A stretch of DNA of 64,000 nucleotides, from contig NZ_CP138921.1 of the NCBI RefSeq assembly GCF_047124445.1, forward strand, positions 4,278,001 to 4,342,000, in the 5' to 3' direction. The DNA comes from Shimia sp047124445 (GTDB taxonomy: Bacteria > Pseudomonadota > Alphaproteobacteria > Rhodobacterales > Rhodobacteraceae). Shown here one piece after another: positions 8,417 to 16,385 of this stretch (its first letter is position 1; each line of letters opens with the position of its first letter). The position numbers were made by a program, and so were the translations under genes. The notes beneath the pieces are model-generated. The model was not told the origin of the DNA and ran no database searches. It was given only the letters and a program-made list of their open reading frames with translations.

Positions 8417-8462
8417 ACAGGGGCTTTTGCCTCTGTCCTCCTTGGCAAAGGGTGTCTTTGCC
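8417..8462 (+). other. Tandem stem-loops inside the nuo operon
   Basis: Two consecutive inverted repeats: ACAGGGGC (8417-8424), TTTT, GCCTCTGT (8429-8436), an 8-bp stem with one G-U pair; then GGCAAAG (8444-8450), GGTGT, CTTTGCC (8456-8462), a perfect 7-bp stem. No T-run follows. They occupy the largest internal gap of the operon, upstream of the next small gene and nuoG. Probably mRNA processing or stability elements. Confidence 0.5.
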
Positions 8463-8482
8463 GTTGCTAAAGGAGTGAGCAA

Positions 8483-8887
8483 ATGATCCGTCTGACCTCT
8501 GTTTTTGTGGCCGCAACTCTTGTGTTGAGCAGCGCTGCTGTCGCCAAGCCGCCTCTGCGTGAGGTGAAGGAAATCAACGATCCGTTGTATTGGGCGTTGG
8601 TGGCTTACGAACTCAGCGAACACTGCGACACTCTTGAGCCCCGCAAGCTCAAAGGCGCTGCAGATGGCTGGGGGCTTGTGCGCAAGGCGCGCAAACTTGG
8701 CTACACCGACGATGAAATCAAAGCATTCATCAAATCGGACGAAGAGAAAGCGCGCATGCGCGCACGCGGCGAGGCTTTTTTGAAGCACAAAGGCGTCTCT
8801 TTGGACAATCAGGAATCTGTCTGCGCGCTGGGACGCGCGGAAATCGAACGAAACAGCGCGATCGGCGTGTATTTGAGGGCGAAATAA
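8483..8887 (+). CDS. Secreted small protein in nuo operon (DUF5333-like)
   Basis: 134 residues with a signal peptide (residues 1-21, cleavage after AVA). The mature protein is helical and charged, with KEINDPLYWALVAYELSEHCDTLEPRKLKG and a KARKLGYTDDEI helix, and two cysteines (SEHC, ESVC). I think this is the Rhodobacterales family DUF5333; no function is known to me. AAAGGAG lies just before the ATG. It lies 3 bases upstream of nuoG, so it is co-transcribed and probably co-translated. Confidence 0.74.
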   Translation: MIRLTSVFVAATLVLSSAAVAKPPLREVKEINDPLYWALVAYELSEHCDTLEPRKLKGAADGWGLVRKARKLGYTDDEIKAFIKSDEEKARMRARGEAFLKHKGVSLDNQESVCALGRAEIERNSAIGVYLRAK

Positions 8888-8890
8888 GCG

Positions 8891-10903
8891 ATGTCTGACC
8901 TCCGCAAGATCATCATCGACGAGACCGAAGTCGAGGTAGAGGGCGCAATGACCCTGATCCAGGCCTGCGAAGAAGCCGGCGTGGAAATCCCGCGGTTCTG
9001 CTACCACGAGCGTCTCTCGATTGCCGGCAACTGCCGCATGTGTCTTGTCGAGGTTGTGGGTGGTCCGCCCAAGCCAGCCGCGTCTTGTGCCATGCAGGTA
9101 CGGGATCTGCGCCCCGGCCCGGAAGGCCAGCCACCGGTGGTGAAAACCAACTCACCGATGGTGAAAAAGGCGCGGGAAGGTGTGATGGAATTCATGCTGA
9201 TCAACCACCCGCTGGATTGCCCGATCTGCGATCAGGGCGGCGAGTGTGATCTTCAGGATCAGGCCATGGCCTATGGCATCAGCGAAAACCGGTTCAAGGA
9301 AGGTAAGCGGGCGGTAGACGATCTGGATCTCGGACCACTGGTGTCCACCACTATGACCCGCTGCATTTCGTGCACCCGTTGCGTGCGCTTCACCACCGAG
9401 GTGGCCGGCATCACCCAGATGGGCCAGACCGGCCGTGGCGAAGATGCGGAAATTACCAGCTATCTGAACCAGACTTTGGACAGCAACCTGCAGGGCAACA
9501 TCATCGACCTGTGCCCGGTTGGCGCGTTGACTTCTAAGCCGTACAGCTTCACCGCGCGCCCATGGGAACTGACCAAAACCGAGACCATCGACGTGATGGA
9601 CGCGCTCGGCTCCAACATCCGTGTGGACACCAAAGGCCGTGAAGTGATGCGCATCTTGCCGCGCAACCACGATGGCGTGAACGAAGAATGGATTTCCGAC
9701 AAAACCCGCTTTGTTTGGGACGGCCTGCGTCGTCAGCGTCTGGATCAGCCTTACGTGCGCGTGGACGGCAAATTGAAGCCAGCGACATGGGGTGAGGCTT
9801 TGTCCGCCGCCGCCGAAGCGATGAAAGGCAAAAATGTTGCTGCACTGGTCGGGGATCTGGCCCCAGTTGAAGCCGTCTTTGCGCTGAAGCAATTGGTCGA
9901 GGGCCTCGAAGGTTCCATTGAGTGTCGCACCAACGGCGCGCCATTGCCTGCGGACAACCGCTCGGCTTATGTCGGCAACGCCTCCATCGAAGACATCGAC
10001 AACGCCAAAGAAATCTACCTGATCGGCACCAACCCACGCGATGAGGCGCCTGTGCTGAACGCGCGTATCCGCAAGGCGTGGTCCAAAGGCGCAAATGTGA
10101 CCGTGATTGGTCAAGCCGACATGGATCTGACATATGACCATGCGGTTGCTGGCGCTGGCCGTGAAACTCTGGCGGACCTTGTCGCCACAGCCACGCCAAA
10201 GGACGATGTGGTTGTCATTGTTGGTCAAAGCGCGCTTGGCGAAGGCGATGCCGTGGCAGTGCTCAGCGAGTGTATGGCGGCGACCGAGAAGCTTGGCGGC
10301 AAGATGCTGGTTCTGCACACTGCCGCGTCCCGCGTGGGCGCATTGGATGTGGGCGCGGTGACCGATGGCGGCATGACCAAGGCGCTTGAGGGCGCGGAAG
10401 TGGTCTTCAACCTCGGTGCAGACGAAGTTGAAATCGCGGAAGGCCCGGTTGTGATCTATCAAGGTAGCCACGGCGATCGCGGTGCCCACCGTGCAGATGT
10501 AATCCTGCCGGCGGCGGCCTACACTGAAGAAAACGGCCTGTTTGTGAACACCGAAGGCCGCCCGCAACTGTCCATGCGCGCCGGTTTTGCACCGGGCCAG
10601 GCCAAAGAAAACTGGGCGATCCTGCGGGCCCTGAGCGCCGAACTCGGTGCGCCATTGGCCTACGATAGCCTCGCACAGCTGCGTCAGGCGCTGGTGGCTG
10701 CCGTACCGCACCTGAAACAGATCGATCAAGTCGTGGAAAACGAATGGCAGCCGATTGCGCCAATCGAGCTGAAAAATGGCCGCTTCTCGGCGACCATTTC
10801 CGATTTCTACCTGACCAACCCAATCGCGCGCGCCAGCACGCTGATGGCAGAACTCTCTGCCGCAGCCAAAGAACGCACCAACGCCAAAATCGCTGCGGAA
10901 TAA
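8891..10903 (+). CDS. nuoG: NADH-quinone oxidoreductase subunit G
   Basis: 670 residues, the short 75-kDa form seen in mitochondria and Paracoccus rather than the about 900-residue E. coli form. [2Fe-2S] N1b ligands Cys37, Cys48, Cys51 and Cys66; [4Fe-4S] N4 His106, Cys110, Cys113 and Cys119 (HPLDCPICDQGGEC); [4Fe-4S] N5 Cys158, Cys161, Cys164 and Cys208. No CxxCxxxC motif follows for the extra N7 cluster of E. coli and Thermus. The C-terminal two thirds is a molybdopterin-oxidoreductase-like fold without catalytic function. Confidence 0.96.
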   Translation: MSDLRKIIIDETEVEVEGAMTLIQACEEAGVEIPRFCYHERLSIAGNCRMCLVEVVGGPPKPAASCAMQVRDLRPGPEGQPPVVKTNSPMVKKAREGVMEFMLINHPLDCPICDQGGECDLQDQAMAYGISENRFKEGKRAVDDLDLGPLVSTTMTRCISCTRCVRFTTEVAGITQMGQTGRGEDAEITSYLNQTLDSNLQGNIIDLCPVGALTSKPYSFTARPWELTKTETIDVMDALGSNIRVDTKGREVMRILPRNHDGVNEEWISDKTRFVWDGLRRQRLDQPYVRVDGKLKPATWGEALSAAAEAMKGKNVAALVGDLAPVEAVFALKQLVEGLEGSIECRTNGAPLPADNRSAYVGNASIEDIDNAKEIYLIGTNPRDEAPVLNARIRKAWSKGANVTVIGQADMDLTYDHAVAGAGRETLADLVATATPKDDVVVIVGQSALGEGDAVAVLSECMAATEKLGGKMLVLHTAASRVGALDVGAVTDGGMTKALEGAEVVFNLGADEVEIAEGPVVIYQGSHGDRGAHRADVILPAAAYTEENGLFVNTEGRPQLSMRAGFAPGQAKENWAILRALSAELGAPLAYDSLAQLRQALVAAVPHLKQIDQVVENEWQPIAPIELKNGRFSATISDFYLTNPIARASTLMAELSAAAKERTNAKIAAE

Positions 10904-10912
10904 ACCAATCGA

Positions 10913-11329
10913 ATGACCTTTACGCGCCCTCATATCCTGCTTGCTTCGGCCGCTGTGGCCGGGCTGTCGGCCTGCTCTCCGCAGCCCGGCGCGGATGTGA
11001 TGCGTGAGGATGTGGCTTTTGAGCCGAAGTACGCAGGCGTGGACACCCGCTTGCTGGAAGGCGACTTGGTGAATTTCCACGTCGCCATGACCGGCGCGCG
11101 GGACGAAAAAGACGTTCATGCCTATGCGGAATGCGCGGCGGCTCAATACGCGCTCATTCGTGGCTTTGGCTTTGCTCGGCATGTGCGCACAACAACAGAC
11201 AATCAGGGCGACCTGTGGTCCGGAGATGCGGTTTACACCATCTCCGCCGCGCTGCCCCGTGGTCTCAAGACAATCGACGCCGAAGTCATTGTCGCGAACT
11301 GCGAAGACAACGGAATACCTACGGTGTGA
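10913..11329 (+). CDS. Second putative lipoprotein in nuo operon
   Basis: 138 residues with an export signal and lipobox LSAC at residues 18-21. The mature region contains ALIRGFGFARHV and LWSGDAVYTISAALPRG, suggesting a small alpha/beta domain. Cysteines occur at ECAAA and ANCED. Family not recognised. It lies between nuoG and nuoH with 9- and 6-base gaps, so it is firmly in the operon. Function unknown; periplasmic or outer-membrane location inferred. Confidence 0.7.
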   Translation: MTFTRPHILLASAAVAGLSACSPQPGADVMREDVAFEPKYAGVDTRLLEGDLVNFHVAMTGARDEKDVHAYAECAAAQYALIRGFGFARHVRTTTDNQGDLWSGDAVYTISAALPRGLKTIDAEVIVANCEDNGIPTV

Positions 11330-11335
11330 GGACCC

Positions 11336-12376
11336 ATGACTGAATTCTTTACCACCACATACCTCGGCATCACTCTCCTGACATTGGGACAGGTGCTGGC
11401 GGTTGTCGTGCCTCTCTTGGTGGCACTGGCATTCCTGCTTTACGCCGACCGGAAGGTCTGGGCGGCGGTGCAGCTGCGTCGCGGTCCAAACGTTGTGGGC
11501 GCCTTTGGCCTGCTGCAAAGTTTTGCCGACTTCATCAAATATGCGGTGAAAGAAATTGTCTATCCGGCAGGCTCGGACAAAGTGGTCTTCCTGCTCGCCC
11601 CAATGATCAGCCTGGTCATGGCGCTGATCGCTTGGGCGGTGATCCCGTTTAATGACGGCTGGGTGGTCTCTGACATCAACGTCGCGATCCTCTATGTGAT
11701 GGCGGTGAGCTCGCTGGAGGTTTACGGCGTGATCATGGGCGGTTGGGCGTCCAACTCCAAATATCCGTTCCTCGGCTCCCTGCGCTCCGCCGCGCAGATG
11801 ATTTCTTACGAAGTGTCTCTAGGTCTGATCATCATCGGTGTGATCATCACTACCGGTTCGATGAACTTTGGCGACATCGTAAACGCTCAAGATGGCAACT
11901 ATGGCATCTTCAGCTGGTACTGGCTGCCGCACTTCCCAATGATGTTCCTCTTCCTGATCTCAGCCATGGCGGAAACCAACCGCCCACCGTTTGACCTTCC
12001 AGAAGCGGAATCCGAACTCGTTGCGGGCTATCAGGTGGAATACTCCTCCACCCCGTTCCTGTTGTTCATGATCGGTGAATACGTGGCCATTGTGCTGATG
12101 TGTGCGCTGGTGTCGCTGTTGTTCCTCGGCGGTTGGCTCTCCCCGATTCCGGGTCTGCCAGACGGTATCCTGTGGATGCTGCTGAAGATCTGCTTCGTGT
12201 TCTTCATCTTCTCGATGGTGAAAGCCATCTCCCCACGCTACCGCTACGATCAGCTGATGCGCATTGGTTGGAAAGTCTTCCTGCCGCTGTCCCTTGCTTG
12301 GGTTGTTCTGGTGGCGTTCCTCGCAAAATTCGAACTCTTCGGCGGTGCCTATGCCCGCTGGGCCATCGGAGGCTGA
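11336..12376 (+). CDS. nuoH: NADH-quinone oxidoreductase subunit H
   Basis: 346-residue membrane subunit (ND1 homologue) joining the two arms and lining the quinone entry path. About eight transmembrane helices. The conserved loop DRKVWAAVQLRRGPNVVG (about residues 33-50) and the AETNRPPFDLPEAESELVAG loop near residue 205 are both intact. Followed directly by nuoI. Confidence 0.97.
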   Translation: MTEFFTTTYLGITLLTLGQVLAVVVPLLVALAFLLYADRKVWAAVQLRRGPNVVGAFGLLQSFADFIKYAVKEIVYPAGSDKVVFLLAPMISLVMALIAWAVIPFNDGWVVSDINVAILYVMAVSSLEVYGVIMGGWASNSKYPFLGSLRSAAQMISYEVSLGLIIIGVIITTGSMNFGDIVNAQDGNYGIFSWYWLPHFPMMFLFLISAMAETNRPPFDLPEAESELVAGYQVEYSSTPFLLFMIGEYVAIVLMCALVSLLFLGGWLSPIPGLPDGILWMLLKICFVFFIFSMVKAISPRYRYDQLMRIGWKVFLPLSLAWVVLVAFLAKFELFGGAYARWAIGG

Positions 12377-12377
12377 T

Positions 12378-12872
12378 ATGACGGCAATCGACTACAAACG
12401 CGCCGCCGGCTACTTCCTGCTGAAGGACTTCTTGGGCGGTTTCAAACTGGGCATGAAGTACTTCTTCAAGCCCAAGGCCACCGTGAACTACCCACACGAA
12501 AAAGGCCCGCTGTCCCCACGCTTCCGTGGGGAACACGCCCTGCGTCGCTACCCCAACGGCGAAGAGCGCTGCATCGCCTGTAAGCTGTGCGAAGCGATCT
12601 GTCCGGCCCAGGCGATCACCATTGACGCGGAACCACGCGAAGATGGCTCCCGCCGCACCACGCGCTACGACATCGACATGACCAAATGCATCTACTGCGG
12701 TTTCTGCCAGGAAGCCTGCCCGGTGGATGCGATTGTCGAAGGCCCGAACTTCGAATTTGCTACCGAGACCCGCGAAGAGCTGTTTTACGACAAAGAAAAG
12801 CTGCTTGAAAACGGCGCCCGTTGGGAAGCCGAAATCGCGCGTAACCTCGAAATCGACGCGCCGTACCGCTGA
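12378..12872 (+). CDS. nuoI: NADH-quinone oxidoreductase subunit I
   Basis: 164-residue ferredoxin-like subunit with two [4Fe-4S] clusters, N6a and N6b: Cys65, 68, 71, 75 (CIACKLCEAICP) and Cys104, 107, 110, 114 (CIYCGFCQEACP). The N-terminal amphipathic helix (LKDFLGGFKLGMKYFF) anchors it to the membrane face. Start ATG at 12378 is set by GGAGG at 12368-12372; a longer open frame reaching back into nuoH is not used. Confidence 0.96.
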   Translation: MTAIDYKRAAGYFLLKDFLGGFKLGMKYFFKPKATVNYPHEKGPLSPRFRGEHALRRYPNGEERCIACKLCEAICPAQAITIDAEPREDGSRRTTRYDIDMTKCIYCGFCQEACPVDAIVEGPNFEFATETREELFYDKEKLLENGARWEAEIARNLEIDAPYR

Positions 12873-12889
12873 TCAAGGAACCCAGGACC

Positions 12890-13297
12890 ATGAGCGACAG
12901 CAAAAACCCATATGAGGCGATGTTCGCCCAGTATCAGGAGATGGCGAAAGCCTTCAATCCTGCGCTGGAAAGCTTCACGCCCAAAGGGTTTGAAGCGCTC
13001 TGGCCCACCATGCCCAAAGACGTCATGGAGATGTTTTTTGGCAATACGATGAACAAAGGCGGCTTGGATGCCAAAACCCGCCTGCTGCTGACACTGGGCG
13101 CGCTCACCATGCTGGGCGCACAAGGCGATGCACAAATCCGGCTCACCCTCCGCCATCTGGTGGAAGTAGGAGCCACAAAACAGGAAATCGTGGAGACCAT
13201 CGGCCAGATGTCGATGTTCGCCGGTATTCCCGCCACCACCCGCGCCATGGAACTGGTGCAAGAGGTTCTGGCGGAACAAGAGGGAAGTGACACATGA
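12890..13297 (+). CDS. Carboxymuconolactone decarboxylase-fold protein
   Basis: 135 residues. The central and C-terminal part (TRLLLTLGALTMLGAQGDAQIRLTLRHLVEVGATKQEIVETIGQMSMFAGIPA) has the pattern of the CMD/AhpD fold, including the conserved RHLVEVGATKQEI helix-turn. It contains no cysteine at all, so it cannot be an AhpD-type peroxidase with a CxxC site. Located between nuoI and nuoJ and overlapping nuoJ by four bases. Role unknown; perhaps a small-molecule or quinone-linked accessory, which is speculation from context. Confidence 0.8.
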   Translation: MSDSKNPYEAMFAQYQEMAKAFNPALESFTPKGFEALWPTMPKDVMEMFFGNTMNKGGLDAKTRLLLTLGALTMLGAQGDAQIRLTLRHLVEVGATKQEIVETIGQMSMFAGIPATTRAMELVQEVLAEQEGSDT

Positions 13298-13902
13298 CCA
13301 TCGCGGCATATGCGTTTTGGCTGTTTTCGATCTGCGTGATCACCGGTGGTTTTTTCACCGTGATCAGCCGCAACCCGGTGCACTCCGTGCTCTGGCTCAT
13401 TCTGGCGTTTTTGAGCTCCGCCGGGCTCTTTGTGCTGCTGGGCGCAGAGTTCGTGGCGATGCTTTTGATCATCGTCTACGTGGGCGCGGTTGCCGTGCTC
13501 TTCCTCTTTGTGGTGATGATGCTGGATGTGGATTTTGCCGAGCTTAAAGCAGGCATGGCGCAATATCTGCCGCTGTCCTTGCTGATTGGCGCCATCCTCT
13601 TGATGCAACTTGGCATGGTGTTTGGCCCTTGGGAGTTCTCCGACACGGCACAAAGCCTGCGCGCAGCCCCAACACCAACCGACACCCACAACACCGCGGC
13701 ATTGGGTCTGATCCTTTACGATCAGTACTTCCTGCTGTTCCAACTGTCCGGCTTGATCCTGCTGGTCGCAATGATTGGCGCAATTGTGCTGACCCTGCGC
13801 CACCGCAAGGACGTGAAGCGCCAGAATGTCCTGGAGCAGATGTGGCGTGACCCAGCCGACGCGATGGAATTGAAAGACGTAAAACCGGGGCAGGGGCTCT
13901 AA
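13294..13902 (+). CDS. nuoJ: NADH-quinone oxidoreductase subunit J
   Basis: 202-residue membrane subunit (ND6 homologue) with five transmembrane helices. The VVMMLDVDFAEL region after helix 3 and the GAVAVLFLFV helix, which carries the pi-bulge glycines in known structures, are typical. A four-base overlap with the CMD-fold gene couples their translation. Confidence 0.94.
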   Translation: MTIAAYAFWLFSICVITGGFFTVISRNPVHSVLWLILAFLSSAGLFVLLGAEFVAMLLIIVYVGAVAVLFLFVVMMLDVDFAELKAGMAQYLPLSLLIGAILLMQLGMVFGPWEFSDTAQSLRAAPTPTDTHNTAALGLILYDQYFLLFQLSGLILLVAMIGAIVLTLRHRKDVKRQNVLEQMWRDPADAMELKDVKPGQGL

Positions 13903-13940
13903 GCCCTCCGGAAGAGATAAAAAGAACCGAGGGACCAAAT

Positions 13941-14246
13941 ATGATTGGTTTGGAACACTACCTAGGCGTGGCGGCAACGCTTTTCGTCATCGGCATTTTC
14001 GGCCTCTTCCTGAACCGGAAGAACATCATCATCCTGTTGATGTCGATCGAACTCATCCTGCTGTCTGTGAACATCAACCTGGTGGCCTTTTCGTCCTACC
14101 TCGGTGACCTCACCGGCCAGGTCTTTGCGCTTTTCGTGATGACCGTGGCCGCCGCAGAAGCCGCCATAGGCCTGGCGATCCTGGTCTCCTTCTTCCGGAA
14201 CCGTGGCACCATCGCGGTCGAAGACGTCAACGTGATGAAAGGCTAA
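13941..14246 (+). CDS. nuoK: NADH-quinone oxidoreductase subunit K
   Basis: 101-residue, three-helix ND4L homologue. The conserved NRKNIIILLMSIELILLSVNI segment carries the proton-channel glutamate (IEL), and a second acidic residue lies in VAAAEAAIGLAI. A GAGGGA Shine-Dalgarno precedes the ATG. Canonical length. Confidence 0.95.
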   Translation: MIGLEHYLGVAATLFVIGIFGLFLNRKNIIILLMSIELILLSVNINLVAFSSYLGDLTGQVFALFVMTVAAAEAAIGLAILVSFFRNRGTIAVEDVNVMKG

Positions 14247-14252
14247 GCGATC

Positions 14253-16385
14253 ATGGAAACGTTCATTCTCTTCGGGCCGCTTGTCGGTGCCCTGATCGCT
14301 GGCTTCGGATGGCGTGTGATTGGCGAAAAAGCCGCGCAATACGTTGCCACCGCGATCCTGTTCTGGGCCTGCTTCCTGAGCTGGATTGTCTTCCTTGGCC
14401 TTGACGCCGAGCAAGTCAAACAGATCCACGTTCTGGACTTCATCCAATCCGGCCACCTCGACACCGCATGGTCGATCCGCGTGGATCGCCTGACCGCGAT
14501 CATGCTGATCGTTGTGACCTCAGTCTCCGCCCTCGTGCACCTCTACTCCATGGGCTATATGGCGCATGACGAGAACTGGGGCGAAGGCGAGCACTACAAG
14601 GCGCGCTTCTTTGCGTACCTGTCTTTCTTTACCTTCACTATGTTGATGCTGGTGACCGCCGACAACCTGCTGCAGATGTTCTTTGGCTGGGAAGGCGTGG
14701 GTGTCGCGTCCTACTTGCTGATCGGGTTTTACTACAAAAAACCATCCGCCAACGCCGCCGCGATCAAAGCCTTTGTTGTGAACCGCGTCGGTGACTTTGG
14801 CTTCTTGCTGGGTATCTTCGGCATCTACATGCTGACCGACAGCATCAAGTTTGACGACATCTTTGCCGCCGCGCCAGCGCTGGCCGAGATGGAACTGCAC
14901 TTCCTGTGGCGCGACTGGAACGCCGCCAATCTGCTGGCCTTCCTGCTGTTCATAGGTGCGATGGGTAAATCGGCACAACTCTTCCTGCACACCTGGTTGC
15001 CGGACGCGATGGAAGGCCCGACTCCTGTGTCCGCGCTGATCCACGCCGCCACCATGGTGACCGCAGGTGTGTTCCTTGTGTCCCGCATGTCGCCGCTGAT
15101 CGAATACGCTGGTGACACCAAAGCGTTCATCGTTTTCCTCGGCGCCTCAACCGCCTTTGTGGCGGCCACCATCGGCCTCGTGCAAAACGACATCAAACGC
15201 GTGATCGCCTACTCGACCATGTCTCAGCTGGGCTACATGTTTGTGGCAGCGGGCGTTGGCGTCTACTCGGCGGCCATGTTCCACCTCTTTACTCACGCCT
15301 TCTTCAAAGCGATGCTTTTCTTGGGCGCGGGCTCGGTCATCCACGCGATGCACCACGAGCAGGATATGCGCAACTACGGCGGCCTGCGCAAAAAGATCCC
15401 CTACACTTATTGGGCGATGATGATCGGCACGCTGGCCATCACCGGTGTTGGCATTCCGCTGACCCACATCGGTTTCGCTGGCTTCCTGTCCAAAGATGCG
15501 ATCATCGAAAGCGCTTGGGCCGGCACCGCAGGCGGCTATGGCTTTTGGATGCTGGTTGTCGCAGCCATGCTCACCAGCTTCTACAGCTGGCGCCTGATCT
15601 TCCTGACCTTCTACGGCGAGCCGCGCGGCAACAAGCACACCCACGACCACGCGCATGAAAGTCCGATGGTCATGCTGATCCCGCTTGGTGTTCTGTCCTT
15701 GGGCGCGATCTTTGCCGGGATGATCTGGTTTGGCTCCTTCTTTGGCGACCACGACACTGTGAACAAGTTCTATGGCGTGCCTGCCCACCATGCGGAAAGC
15801 AGCGAGGGCAATGGCGAAGACGCAAGCCATGGTGACGACCATGCTAAAGACGAAGCGCATGGCGACGATCATGCGGCATCTCACGGTGATGCGGACCACG
15901 CAGCGGCCAAAGCCGCGCATCACGGCGAAGCACCAAAAGGCGCGATCTTCACCCATCCGGACAACCACGTGATGGACGACGCGCACCACGCCCCGAAATG
16001 GGTCAAAGTCAGCCCCTTCATCGCAATGGTTATCGGTCTGGTCTTTGCACTGTGGTTCTACATCTGGAACCCATCCATGCCTGCGCGCATGGCAGAGGCG
16101 CAGCGCCCACTGTACCTGTTCCTGCTCAACAAATGGTACTTCGACGAGGCCTATGACTTCCTGTTCGTACGCCCTGCCAAAGCCATTGGCCGTTTCTTCT
16201 GGAAACGTGGGGACGGGGACGTGATTGACGGTTCCATCAACAATGTTGCCATGGGCTTTGTGCCTTGGGTCACCCGCCTCGCGGGCCGCGCCCAGACCGG
16301 CTACGTCTTTACCTATGCACTTGCCATGGTGATCGGCATCGTTGCCCTCATCACCCTGATGACGCTCAGCGGAGGAGCGCACTAA
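14253..16385 (+). CDS. nuoL: NADH-quinone oxidoreductase subunit L
   Basis: 710-residue antiporter-like proton-pumping subunit (ND5). The core GWEGVGVASYLLIG motif with the key glutamate is at residues 145-158 and HTWLPDAMEGPTPVSALIHAATMV at 246-269. The protein is longer than E. coli NuoL (613) because of a hydrophilic insertion at about 458-582 that holds 18 histidines in two clusters (KHTHDHAH at 461-468, then 14 His in 511-580), placed between late transmembrane helices. The long lateral helix region follows. Overlaps nuoM by one base. Confidence 0.96.
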   Translation: METFILFGPLVGALIAGFGWRVIGEKAAQYVATAILFWACFLSWIVFLGLDAEQVKQIHVLDFIQSGHLDTAWSIRVDRLTAIMLIVVTSVSALVHLYSMGYMAHDENWGEGEHYKARFFAYLSFFTFTMLMLVTADNLLQMFFGWEGVGVASYLLIGFYYKKPSANAAAIKAFVVNRVGDFGFLLGIFGIYMLTDSIKFDDIFAAAPALAEMELHFLWRDWNAANLLAFLLFIGAMGKSAQLFLHTWLPDAMEGPTPVSALIHAATMVTAGVFLVSRMSPLIEYAGDTKAFIVFLGASTAFVAATIGLVQNDIKRVIAYSTMSQLGYMFVAAGVGVYSAAMFHLFTHAFFKAMLFLGAGSVIHAMHHEQDMRNYGGLRKKIPYTYWAMMIGTLAITGVGIPLTHIGFAGFLSKDAIIESAWAGTAGGYGFWMLVVAAMLTSFYSWRLIFLTFYGEPRGNKHTHDHAHESPMVMLIPLGVLSLGAIFAGMIWFGSFFGDHDTVNKFYGVPAHHAESSEGNGEDASHGDDHAKDEAHGDDHAASHGDADHAAAKAAHHGEAPKGAIFTHPDNHVMDDAHHAPKWVKVSPFIAMVIGLVFALWFYIWNPSMPARMAEAQRPLYLFLLNKWYFDEAYDFLFVRPAKAIGRFFWKRGDGDVIDGSINNVAMGFVPWVTRLAGRAQTGYVFTYALAMVIGIVALITLMTLSGGAH

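Noticed and set aside
9152..11518. Long - strand open frame opposite nuoG
   Set aside because: It is the antisense of a fully conserved nuoG and two further genes; codon bias of the + strand keeps it open.
15147..16382. - strand open frame opposite nuoL
   Set aside because: Antisense of nuoL; its odd composition comes from the His codons of nuoL.
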